A stretch of 33,883 nt of DNA, taken from Acidobacteriota bacterium (GTDB taxonomy: Bacteria; Acidobacteriota; Blastocatellia; Pyrinomonadales; Pyrinomonadaceae). The translations under genes were made by a program, and so were the position numbers. Below the pieces are notes generated by a model. That model was not told where the DNA came from and ran no database searches. It worked only from the letters and a program-made list of their open reading frames with translations. This document shows positions 1-7,119 of this stretch, piece after piece (the stretch's first letter is position 1; each line of letters opens with the position of its first letter). The stretch lies in NCBI GenBank assembly GCA_029557535.1, contig JAKQII010000353.1, positions 1-33,883 of the forward strand, in the 5' to 3' direction.

Positions 1-166
1 CGCCGCGATGCGCGAACACGAGAGTACGTTTCGGAAGTTCCTTGAAGATTTCTTTGTCCGAAGCCGGGACTCCGGTCTGCAACGCGGCGTACCCGTAAAG
101 ACCGCCGATAAAAAGAACGGCGGTTCCGAGTCCGTAGCCGAGGATTCTGAAGACGATTGAAAGCAT
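1..166 (-). CDS. Glycerophosphodiester phosphodiesterase, N-terminal part (cut by window edge)
   Basis: This reads from an ATG at 166 towards the left edge as 55 codons without a stop. The first 10 residues are short and mildly basic, followed by a hydrophobic stretch (about residues 6-27) that can serve as a signal anchor. The last visible residues are LVFAHRG. The HRG triad after a hydrophobic beta strand is the first catalytic motif of the GDPD family, which hydrolyses glycerophosphodiesters to an alcohol and glycerol-3-phosphate. The frame is open and fits the family start well, but the rest of the TIM barrel lies outside the window. No clear Shine-Dalgarno sequence precedes the ATG. Family assignment rests on one motif plus the anchor, so it is probable rather than certain. 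Confidence 0.7.
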   Translation of the reverse strand, partial: MLSIVFRILGYGLGTAVLFIGGLYGYAALQTGVPASDKEIFKELPKRTLVFAHRG

Positions 167-180
167 TGATGAGCAGCAAA

Positions 181-373
181 TTCAGGATTCAAAATTCAAG
201 ATTCAAGAAGTTCCAAACCATTTCGATTGGTCGGAATTTTGATGCCGAAATCGTCGAAGTCGTTGAAATTCATTTCGCTCGAACAAAATGCCGTCCGATA
301 GACATCGAACGGCATCTTACACAATCGCTGCGCGTTTTCAGTCGTTCTTGATTCTTGAATTTTGAATCTTGAA
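181..373. repeat. Inverted pair of AT-rich word repeats (R1)
   Basis: The left arm at 181-210 is built from the words ATTCAAG, ATTCAAAA and TTCAAGA. The right arm at 345-373 is its near-perfect reverse complement (TTCTTGA, ATTTTGAATC). About 134 bases separate the arms, and a terminator-like hairpin lies between them. The right arm ends 14 bases from the stop codon of the aminotransferase, and the left arm begins 14 bases upstream of the phosphodiesterase start. It is one of several similar loci in the window. Confidence 0.8.
283..315 (-). terminator. Rho-independent terminator of the aminotransferase
   Basis: A 12-bp stem (288-299 with 304-315, one mismatch) closes on a 4-base loop. On the minus strand it is followed by ATTTTGTT, giving a short U-rich tail. 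It lies about 70 bases downstream of the aminotransferase stop codon, inside the R1 inverted repeat. Confidence 0.55.
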
Positions 374-387
374 CCTGGACTCCGCTA

Positions 388-1530
388 TTACCTCAAAGCG
401 CCCCGCAACTTCTCCATCGCGCCTTCAAGAATGGAATCCTCACGGGCGATGCAGATCCGGACAAACGCGTCCCAGTTGTCGGAGTCGGCGAACGCGCTGC
501 CCGGCACCATTCCGACACCGGCCTTCTCCATCAGCATCTCGTTGAACTTCAGCGCGTCCGAAAACTGTTTCGGGATCCGCGACCAAAGATAGAACGACGA
601 ACCGGTATTCATGATCTCGAATCCGAGTTCGGTCAGCGCGGAGGATACGAACTTCTGCTTCTCTTCAAACTTTGCTCGCAGCGCCGTGTAATATCCCGGA
701 GTCGCCATCAACACCTTAGCCAGCGCGGCCTGGAGCGGCGTCGCCGGACAAACAAAGACGACGTTCGCAGCGTTGTTGACCTTTTGCACCAACTCGCCCT
801 TACCGTAACAGTAGCCAAGACGCCATCCGGAGATATTCCATGATTTCGAGAACGAATTGACCGTGATCGTGCGGTCCCACATTCCCGGAAGCGTCGCGAT
901 CGGGATATGCGGGTGGTCCTCAGAAACGTAATGCTCGTAAACTTCGTCAGAGATCACCAGTAGGTCGAGTTCCTGGGCGACCGCGCCGATCGCTTCGAGC
1001 TCGATCTGCGACATCACCTTGCCGGACGGATTCGCCGGCGAGCAAACAACGATCGCCTTGAGCGGAAACTCCGCGCGCGTCTTGAGTTCACGGCAACGCG
1101 CGAGCAGCGCATCCTTGTCGAAGCCGAGGTGTCGGTCCAGTTCGAATGTTTCGGTCTTGCCGCCGAACTCTTCGAGAATACGACGGTGATACGGATAGTA
1201 AGGCTCGAAGACGAGCGCCGACTTGCCGCGCAGATAGCTCATGGCGATGCCGATGAGCGCGCCGGTGCCGCCGTTGGTGATCATCACTTCGATCGGTTTC
1301 GCGTCAACGTCCACCATGACGCCGTTGTATTTGGCGATCTTTTCCGCGACTGCACGCCGCAAGTTGGCGTCGCCCTCTGAAGCTCCGTAATGATTTCGGC
1401 TGGCGGCGATGATCTCGGCCGCTTCCTTCGCGAGCTGCGGATCGATCGGGAGTTCCGACTGTCCCTGAACGAGGTTGCCGCTCGGCGGAACAAGACGCGT
1501 TATCGCACGGATATCGGGTTTGATCTTCAT
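388..1530 (-). CDS. Class I/II pyridoxal-phosphate aminotransferase
   Basis: This is a fold-type I PLP aminotransferase of about 380 residues, the normal family length. The Schiff-base lysine is in the motif SFSKSWNISGWRLGY (K229 from this start). Upstream are the PLP-contacting NHYGASEGDANLR region, an SPANPSGKV motif and the SDEVYEHYV aspartate/tyrosine block, and the C-terminal arginine region (VRICIARED) is present. The overall pattern resembles aspartate or branched/aromatic aminotransferases, but the substrate cannot be told from sequence alone. I chose the ATG at 1530 because AGAAG sits 8 bases upstream. ATGs at 1548 and further out extend the frame without adding recognisable sequence. 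It is transcribed away from the P450 and appears monocistronic, ending at the terminator near 300. Confidence 0.9.
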   Translation of the reverse strand: MKIKPDIRAITRLVPPSGNLVQGQSELPIDPQLAKEAAEIIAASRNHYGASEGDANLRRAVAEKIAKYNGVMVDVDAKPIEVMITNGGTGALIGIAMSYLRGKSALVFEPYYPYHRRILEEFGGKTETFELDRHLGFDKDALLARCRELKTRAEFPLKAIVVCSPANPSGKVMSQIELEAIGAVAQELDLLVISDEVYEHYVSEDHPHIPIATLPGMWDRTITVNSFSKSWNISGWRLGYCYGKGELVQKVNNAANVVFVCPATPLQAALAKVLMATPGYYTALRAKFEEKQKFVSSALTELGFEIMNTGSSFYLWSRIPKQFSDALKFNEMLMEKAGVGMVPGSAFADSDNWDAFVRICIAREDSILEGAMEKLRGALR

Positions 1531-1668
1531 CGGTTTCACTTCTGTCATACGTAAAAACATAGCAGTTTTGGGGCAAAAACTCGAAATACGGTGAATTAAA
1601 TCCATGTAACGGCGAGCGTCGCGGTCCACAAAGTGTCACGTTTCAGTGCCGGAGCGGTGAGTCGAATC

Positions 1669-1677
1669 TGCTAAAAT
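1669..1677 (+). promoter_or_regulatory. Extended -10 element of the P450 gene
   Basis: TGCTAAAAT is an extended -10 box (TGn plus TAAAAT at 1672-1677). I see no good -35 at the usual spacing. Only 6 bases separate the box from the GTG at 1684, and there is no Shine-Dalgarno sequence, so transcription would begin at or within a base or two of the start codon. The same nine bases recur in front of the foldase gene at 25399-25407. Confidence 0.45.
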
Positions 1678-1683
1678 CAATCC

Positions 1684-3030
1684 GTGGCAAACTTAGTTCC
1701 GCCAAGCGTAAAGCCGGGAATCCTCGGGGGTCATTTCATCAAGTTTCGGAGCCGTCCGACGGAGTTCTTGTCGGATTTGGCCGAACTCGGCGACGTCACC
1801 ACGTTTCGTCTCGGCGGTCAACGATCCTACTTTCTCAACAATCCCGAAATGGTGCGCGACATGCTCGTCGTTTCGCACCATAAATTCGTCAAGGGACGTG
1901 CGCTCCAGCGCGCCAAACGGCTTCTCGGCGATGGGCTTTTGACGGCCGAGCACGAGTTCCATCTGCGCCAGCGGCGCATGATCCAGCCGGCTTTTCACCG
2001 GCAAAGGATCGCTGACTACGCGCGGTCGATGGTCGAATACGGCGAGCGCCTTTCCGATCGCTGGAAGGACGGCGAGACGCTTGATATCGATCAGGAAATG
2101 ATGCGGCTGACACTTCAGATCGTCGCGAAGACGCTCTTCAGCGCGGATGTCGAGGGCGACGCCGACGAAGTCGGGCAGGCGATGACGAATCTCATCAATC
2201 TGTTCAATTACCTGCTTTTACCGTTTTCCGAATTTCTCGAAAAGATCCCGCTGCCGCAAACGCGTCGTTTTCGGAACGCGAAGGACACGCTCGACAACGT
2301 GATTTACAAGTTCATCCGCGAGCGGCGCGAATCCGGCGAGAACACTGGCGACCTGCTCTCGATGCTGCTCGCGGCGCGTGACGAGGACGACGGCGGACGG
2401 ATGACCGACGAGCAGGTTCGGAACGAAGCCCTGACGCTGTTCCTCGCCGGCCACGAGACAACGGCGAACGCGCTGACGTTCACGTGGTATCTGCTTTCGG
2501 AAAATCCCGCGGCGGAAAAGAAGCTGCATGAAGAACTCGACCGCGTGCTCGGCGGCCGCGCGCCGACGGTCGAGGACCTGCCGAGCTTGAAATACACGGA
2601 AGCGGTGCTTGCCGAGTCGATGCGCCTATATCCGCCGGCTTGGGCGATCGGGCGGCTTTCGACCGAAGATCATGCGTTCGGCGGCTTCGACGTTCCGCGC
2701 AATTCATTGGTTCTCGTTTCGCCGTTCGTGACACAGCGCGATCCGCGATTTTGGGACGAGCCTTTGAAATTCGAACCGGAACGCTGGTTCGATCAGTCGG
2801 TGAAAGAGGCGTCGAACCGATTCATCTATTTCCCGTTCGGCGGCGGTGTCCGGCGCTGCATCGGCGAACAGTTCGCGTGGACCGAGGGCATCTTGCTGAT
2901 CGCGTCGATCGCTCGGAACTGGCGTCTCAGACTCGATCCGGAACAAAAGATCGGACTCAAGCCGATGATCACGCTGCGACCGAAATACGGAATGCGGATG
3001 AAGATCGAGCGACGGAACAGTGAGCGGTAA
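1684..3030 (+). CDS. Cytochrome P450
   Basis: A 448-residue soluble P450 monooxygenase with all signature motifs. The C-helix stretch is HLRQRRMIQPAFH (about 93-105), the I-helix oxygen-activation motif AGHETT is at about 255-260, the K-helix ExxR (ESMR) at 311-314, and the heme loop FPFGGGVRRCIG carries the thiolate ligand Cys392. The AFH-type C-helix and the AGHETT motif resemble the CYP4/CYP102/CYP110-like bacterial group, which hydroxylates fatty acids, alkanes or terpenoids. The actual substrate is not readable, and no redox partner gene is adjacent. The start is GTG with no ribosome binding site. The last residues (NSER and the TAA stop) are written in the GTGAGC-type repeat that begins at 3018, so the native C-terminus may have been altered. 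Confidence 0.95.
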   Translation: MANLVPPSVKPGILGGHFIKFRSRPTEFLSDLAELGDVTTFRLGGQRSYFLNNPEMVRDMLVVSHHKFVKGRALQRAKRLLGDGLLTAEHEFHLRQRRMIQPAFHRQRIADYARSMVEYGERLSDRWKDGETLDIDQEMMRLTLQIVAKTLFSADVEGDADEVGQAMTNLINLFNYLLLPFSEFLEKIPLPQTRRFRNAKDTLDNVIYKFIRERRESGENTGDLLSMLLAARDEDDGGRMTDEQVRNEALTLFLAGHETTANALTFTWYLLSENPAAEKKLHEELDRVLGGRAPTVEDLPSLKYTEAVLAESMRLYPPAWAIGRLSTEDHAFGGFDVPRNSLVLVSPFVTQRDPRFWDEPLKFEPERWFDQSVKEASNRFIYFPFGGGVRRCIGEQFAWTEGILLIASIARNWRLRLDPEQKIGLKPMITLRPKYGMRMKIERRNSER

Positions 3031-3112
3031 GCCGTGAACGGTGAGCAGTGGCCGGGAGCGGCGCTGTCAGAACCGGGAGCGGCAGCGACCGGGTTTCCTG
3101 AAAGGATGCACG
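3018..3112. repeat. GTGAGC-type and CCGGGAGCGGC-type word arrays (R2)
   Basis: At 3018-3049 the words AGTGAGCGG, CCGTGAACGG and GTGAGCAGTG follow one another. At 3051-3112 come two copies of CCGGGAGCGGC and further GGGAG/CCGGG words. The array fills the 103-base gap between the convergent P450 and vapC genes and overlaps the P450 stop codon. Unlike the other loci, no clear inverted partner is visible. The GTGAGC words match those at 20912-21025, about 18 kb away. Confidence 0.75.
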
Positions 3113-3133
3113 CGGATCCGGGAGAAAGCGCTC

Positions 3134-3559
3134 TTAAATGACTTCGAATTCGAAGTTTCGAAACTCGCGGAGCAACGTGAAATCCCGGGCGTTCGCAGTC
3201 ACGATCCTTATTCCGAGCCTTCCGGCGGTAGCGGCAAGAAGCGCATCGTTCGTTAGTTTCTGTTTGCCAATTCGGTCGAAACCATACTTCCGCCCGATTT
3301 TGTTCAAAATCAGACCAGTCGAAGTCCAATCCGATTGATTCGGTACGATCAGCCGATTGACTTTGCTGAAGCTCTCTTCAAATGTTCGCAGAGCCTTCAG
3401 GCTTTTCGTGTCGGCGGCGCCGGCGAACAGTTCCTCGACCACAACCGCACAGAGATAGATCCGGTTCGTCGAGCCAGAACTGTTTCGTAAGTTCGGGCGA
3501 TCGTCTTGTCTTAATGAACGAATGTAGAATGAGGTGTCAAATAGGATCTTTTGAGTCAT
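3134..3559 (-). CDS. PIN-domain toxin, VapC-like
   Basis: A 141-residue PIN-domain ribonuclease, usual length for VapC toxins, which cleave specific RNAs using Mg2+/Mn2+ held by acidic residues. The expected acids are present: Asp8 in ILFDTSFYI, Glu42/43 in VVVEELFAGA, Asp105 in LTNDALLAATA, and Asp126 in TANARDF. Its ATG overlaps the stop of the upstream antitoxin in an ATGA, so the two are translationally coupled. It converges on the P450 gene across repeat R2. Neither catalytic acids nor frame are disrupted, so the toxin looks functional. Confidence 0.88.
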   Translation of the reverse strand: MTQKILFDTSFYIRSLRQDDRPNLRNSSGSTNRIYLCAVVVEELFAGAADTKSLKALRTFEESFSKVNRLIVPNQSDWTSTGLILNKIGRKYGFDRIGKQKLTNDALLAATAGRLGIRIVTANARDFTLLREFRNFEFEVI

Positions 3560-3783
3560 TTCGCTTCCAGCGCGCCGAACACGTCGTGAATGTCGATTCC
3601 GCTCCTCAGGAATCGTTCGGTCGCTTCATCTGTGAGTCTGTCCTTTTCGCTTTCAGAAATCACTCTGTCAAGAGCGAACTCGATCGTTTCGGTTTCTGTT
3701 TTTGCTCCCAAAATTCTCTTGGCCATCGTGAGTTTTGTTTGATTGAGAATCAAATGCTTTCGTCGTTTATGTTCGGGTTCCAC
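3556..3783 (-). CDS. VapB-like antitoxin
   Basis: A short (about 75 residues) partner encoded directly upstream of the PIN toxin with a 4-base overlap. The core KHLILNQTKLTMAKRILGAK followed by TETETIEFALDRVI is the beta-strand plus helix-turn-helix pattern of ribbon-helix-helix VapB/DUF2191-type antitoxins. The C-terminal part (FLRSGIDIHDVFGALEAK) would be the toxin-binding tail. In-frame starts exist at 3819 (TTG), 3813 (ATG) and 3792 (ATG). The predicted promoter overlaps all of these, so I favour the GTG at 3783, which would be almost leaderless. The start is uncertain; the family and role are well supported by context. Confidence 0.75.
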   Translation of the reverse strand: MEPEHKRRKHLILNQTKLTMAKRILGAKTETETIEFALDRVISESEKDRLTDEATERFLRSGIDIHDVFGALEAK

Positions 3784-3819
3784 GATGCACATAATAGAAG
3801 AAATTATGTGCATCGTCAA
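3782..3819 (-). promoter_or_regulatory. vapBC promoter and palindromic operator
   Basis: A perfect 14-bp inverted repeat (3782-3795 and 3803-3816, 7-base spacer) contains the core GATGCACATAAT and its complement. On the minus strand TTGACG (3819-3814) and TATTAT (3796-3791) are exactly 17 bases apart, a good -35/-10 pair covered by the palindrome. This is the arrangement expected for autoregulation of a type II toxin-antitoxin operon by the antitoxin. Confidence 0.7.
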
Positions 3820-4061
3820 TCATCGTTGGACCCAAGGAACGCAATTAATAGGTGACTTCGCGCGCGAACTTTCGCCAGTTTCGCGAACCACGTGGGCGAT
3901 TTCCATTTCGTTTCGGTAAATGTCGTTGCGGACAATTCGCGTCGATCGGCGGAGATTCGCGGGCAAGGGTCTCACATTTGGTCTTCGGTTGATTCAGTCC
4001 TGATTTTCCCCGTTTTGGCGTTGCGGACACACTCGCGCTAAACTCAGCTCAAATCAAAGCC
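3820..4061. other. Divergent intergenic region without a recognisable gene
   Basis: The 240 bases between vapB (-) and the M14 carboxypeptidase (+) hold no convincing gene. A 61-codon minus-strand frame here has a lysine/arginine-rich, low-information sequence and no family signal. No word-repeat array is present. CGCTAAACT at about 4034-4042 may be the -10 region of the carboxypeptidase gene. Confidence 0.4.
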
Positions 4062-6440
4062 ATGAGAATCAACAGACTCGTTTTCGTCGCATTTCTTCTT
4101 CTTTTCGCCTGTTCCGCGTTCGCCCAAACGGTCCCGACGCCGAAGGACGTTCTCGGGTTCACGCCCGGCGAGGACCGCAAGCTCGCCTCGTGGAGCCAGA
4201 TCGTCGATTACTTCAAGAAGCTCGACGCGGCGAGCGATCGGGTGAAATTCCAGGAGATCGGCAAGACGACGATGGACAAGCCGTTCGTTTACGCGACTAT
4301 CTCGAGCCCGGCGAATCTCAGGAACCTCGAGGCGATCAAACTCGCGAACGCGAAACTTGCCGATCCGCGGTTGATCAGGTCGAACGACAAAACGGCCGCC
4401 GAGCTGATTAGGAACGGCAAAACGATCGTGCTGATCACCTGCGGCATCCACTCGACCGAGGTCGGCGCGTGGATGTCGTCGATGCTCATCGCGGATCAAC
4501 TCGCGCGCGCGACCGATCCTGAAACGAAGAAGATACTCGAAAATACGGTCATCCTGCTCGTGCCGTCGCTCAATCCGGACGGCGTCGATATCGTCAAGAA
4601 CTGGTACGACAAAACTCTCGGCACGCCATACGAGGGCACGAGCCCGCCTGAGCTTTATCACAAATACACCGGCCACGATAACAACCGCGACTGGTACGCG
4701 TTCACGCAGGTCGAAACTCAGATGACCGTCGACAAGATCCACAACGTCTGGCATCCGCAGATCGTCCACGACATCCATCAGCAGGGCGCTAACGGCGCAC
4801 GCCTTTTCCTGCCGCCGTATATGAAACCGGTCGAACCGAACGTTCCGAAGGAGATCGTCGAGGGCTACACCGAACTCGGGAATTACATGGCGACGACTCT
4901 TCGCGAGAAAGGTTTCGAGGGCATCACGACCGATTCGACGTACGACGCGTGGACTCCGGCGCGCGCCTATTCGCATTATCACGGCGGCGTCAGGATACTT
5001 TCGGAAACGGCGTCCGCAAGGCTCGCGACGCCGATCGAGGTCACGTTCGATCAGCTCCGGCCCGGTCTGTTTTTCGATCCAAAGAAGGAAACGCCGAACT
5101 TCGGTCCGATCTGGAAGGGCGGAAAATGGGGACTCCCCGATATCACGAAGTACATGACCGCCGCGGCGCACCAACTGCTCAAACATGCGTCGGACAATCG
5201 CGAGGCTTGGCTCAAACGGTTCTATGCGATCGGCAAGGAAGCGGTAAGACCGCGGAAAGACGGGGAGACGTATGGTCTCAAGATCAAGACCGGGGACAAT
5301 GTCCCTATTCTGCTGAGTATTCTTGAACGTGCAGGTGTGCAATACGGCTTTCCCAAGGGAGAGAAAACGACGAAGGTCAAGGATCTGAGCTACTTCGATT
5401 CCGTCACAACGTACCCTTCGGAATCCGTGATCGTACCATCCCGGCAGCCGTATTGGGCGTTTGCGAAGGCCATGTTGGAGAGTCAGGAATATCCCCACTT
5501 ACTTGATAAGGATCAGAATCCAATTCCGCCGTACGATGTAACCGCGCATAGTGTAAATTTGCTGATGAATGTGTCAGTCAGCGAGATCAAGGCCCCCTTC
5601 AAACCCGATTGGATCAAACACGGCCGAGTTGAGGACGCGATCTCGGATTGTATGTTGGGACAGCACAAAACCGGACTTTATCGATCGCAAATTCCAGTAA
5701 TGGACGAGGGCTGGACTAGATGGACGCTGGAGAAGATGGGGATTTGCGAAGAATTCGAGAGTGTTACAGATAGCGAGATCCGAACCGGGGATTTCAACCA
5801 AAAGAAGCCGCCATTTGGAAATTTACCCGAGAGACTTCGCCCGGCTTCTGCGAAGGACCCGAGATACCGGACGATCGTCTTCCCCGACCAGAATCCGAAT
5901 CAGATCCTGAACGGCTACGCGAAAGGCTCGATGCCGGACGAACTGACCGGCGGGATCGGAAAAGACGGCGTCGCGAACCTCAGGAAGTTCGTCGAGGACG
6001 GAGGGACGCTAGTCTTTCTGAACCGCGCATCGGACTTTGCGATCCGCGAGTTCGGCCTGCCTGTCCGCGACGTCACCGACGGCCTGCCGCGAAAGGACTT
6101 CTACATTCCGGGATCGATCCTGCGGACGATCATTGATACGAAGCATCCGATCGCGGAGGGGATGCCGGCCGAATCGATCGCCTGGTTCGAGAACTCACCC
6201 GCGTTTGAGGTCACGACCAGTGACGACACGAACGTCGAGATCGTCGCCCGGTATCCCGAAAAGGCGTCCGATATACTTCTTTCAGGATGGGCGCTCGGCG
6301 CCGAGAAGATCGCCGGCAAAGCGGCGCTCGTCTCGATCAACGTCGGCAAAGGCAGGATCGTCCTCTTTGGCTTCCGGCCGCAGTACCGCGGCCAATCGCT
6401 GGCGACGTTTCCACTCTTTTTCAACGCGATTGGAAGATAG
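4062..6440 (+). CDS. Secreted M14-family zinc carboxypeptidase
   Basis: A 792-residue exported metallopeptidase. Residues 1-22 are a Sec signal peptide ending AFAQ. The M14 domain follows: zinc ligands His130 and Glu133 in GIHSTEVGAW and His236 in IVHDIHQQG, the substrate-carboxylate Asn/Arg in HDNNRDWY (Arg209), and the general-base glutamate probably in RILSETAS. The C-terminal third, after about residue 600, looks like a glutamine-amidotransferase-type alpha/beta domain often seen fused to these large M14 proteins. It should trim peptides in the periplasm. Between about 5250 and 5850 codon choice changes clearly (AGA arginine, TTA leucine, GTA valine, more A/T third positions) while the frame stays open. 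The start is the only ATG giving a complete signal peptide, with a weak ribosome site. Confidence 0.9.
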   Translation: MRINRLVFVAFLLLFACSAFAQTVPTPKDVLGFTPGEDRKLASWSQIVDYFKKLDAASDRVKFQEIGKTTMDKPFVYATISSPANLRNLEAIKLANAKLADPRLIRSNDKTAAELIRNGKTIVLITCGIHSTEVGAWMSSMLIADQLARATDPETKKILENTVILLVPSLNPDGVDIVKNWYDKTLGTPYEGTSPPELYHKYTGHDNNRDWYAFTQVETQMTVDKIHNVWHPQIVHDIHQQGANGARLFLPPYMKPVEPNVPKEIVEGYTELGNYMATTLREKGFEGITTDSTYDAWTPARAYSHYHGGVRILSETASARLATPIEVTFDQLRPGLFFDPKKETPNFGPIWKGGKWGLPDITKYMTAAAHQLLKHASDNREAWLKRFYAIGKEAVRPRKDGETYGLKIKTGDNVPILLSILERAGVQYGFPKGEKTTKVKDLSYFDSVTTYPSESVIVPSRQPYWAFAKAMLESQEYPHLLDKDQNPIPPYDVTAHSVNLLMNVSVSEIKAPFKPDWIKHGRVEDAISDCMLGQHKTGLYRSQIPVMDEGWTRWTLEKMGICEEFESVTDSEIRTGDFNQKKPPFGNLPERLRPASAKDPRYRTIVFPDQNPNQILNGYAKGSMPDELTGGIGKDGVANLRKFVEDGGTLVFLNRASDFAIREFGLPVRDVTDGLPRKDFYIPGSILRTIIDTKHPIAEGMPAESIAWFENSPAFEVTTSDDTNVEIVARYPEKASDILLSGWALGAEKIAGKAALVSINVGKGRIVLFGFRPQYRGQSLATFPLFFNAIGR

Positions 6441-6512
6441 TCTGGGGTCGCCCTCTCGGGCGGCAAGGTGAAATCCGGAAATCGTTGTAGTATAGCCGCA
6501 CGGAGAAAAACG

Positions 6513-7082
6513 ATGGGTTTGATCACGATATTTTTGGCAATCGGGGGTTTTGGATTCTTGTTTCTTGTGTTGTCGCTCGTAATCGGCGATCTCTTCGACG
6601 CGATGGGCTTTGACTTTGACACGAATCTCGACGGCGCGCACGATTTCGGCTTGCTTGACAGCCGCGTGATCAGCATCTTTTTGACCGCGTTCGGCGGCTT
6701 CGGTGCGATCGGCGTTTCGCTTGGATTCGCTGCCGTCGGCGCGACGTTCTTCGGTTTGATCGGCGGAGTCCTGTTCGGCGGACTGGTCTTTTATCTTGGG
6801 CGCCTTCTTTACCGTCAGCAATCCACGAGTTCGGTCACCGAGGAAGACCTGATCGGAAGAACCGCGCAGGTCGTGGTCAGCGTCGAAGAAGGCCACATCG
6901 GTCAGATCGCTTGCCGGGTCGGCGAGGAACGCGTCGAAAAACTTGCCCGTTCCGCCGACGGTTCGGCGATCCCCGCGGGAACGATCGTCCACATCGAATC
7001 GATCTCCGGTGACGCCGTTATCGTCAGTCCCGAACGGGATCGCGGCGCCTCGCTCTTCGCGGACCAACAAACGGCCGATTAA
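6513..7082 (+). CDS. NfeD-family membrane protein
   Basis: From the ATG at 6513 (GGAG 8 bases upstream) this is 189 residues. Three hydrophobic segments span about residues 2-22, 48-66 and 68-92. They are followed by a soluble C-terminal OB-fold of the NfeD type (about 110-185) with EEDLIGRTAQVV, a central glycine-rich turn and IPAGTIVHIESISGDAVIV. NfeD proteins are genetically and functionally tied to flotillins in membrane microdomains, and a flotillin gene follows after 37 bases, so the two very probably form an operon. This is the short NfeD type without the N-terminal ClpP-like protease. A longer frame from 6468 adds a basic leader with no ribosome site and is not preferred. Confidence 0.88.
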   Translation: MGLITIFLAIGGFGFLFLVLSLVIGDLFDAMGFDFDTNLDGAHDFGLLDSRVISIFLTAFGGFGAIGVSLGFAAVGATFFGLIGGVLFGGLVFYLGRLLYRQQSTSSVTEEDLIGRTAQVVVSVEEGHIGQIACRVGEERVEKLARSADGSAIPAGTIVHIESISGDAVIVSPERDRGASLFADQQTAD

Positions 7083-7119
7083 CTGCGGCTTTCATTATTA
7101 GAACCAGAGAGGTAAACCA

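Noticed and set aside
3041-3256. Plus-strand 71-codon frame behind the P450
   Set aside because: Starts in repeat R2 and then runs antisense to the PIN toxin; no family signal.
4044-5498. Long minus-strand open frame opposite the M14 gene (484 codons)
   Set aside because: It is a codon-bias shadow. The plus-strand gene has a signal peptide, zinc ligands and family motifs, while the antisense translation is arginine/aspartate-rich and low in information.
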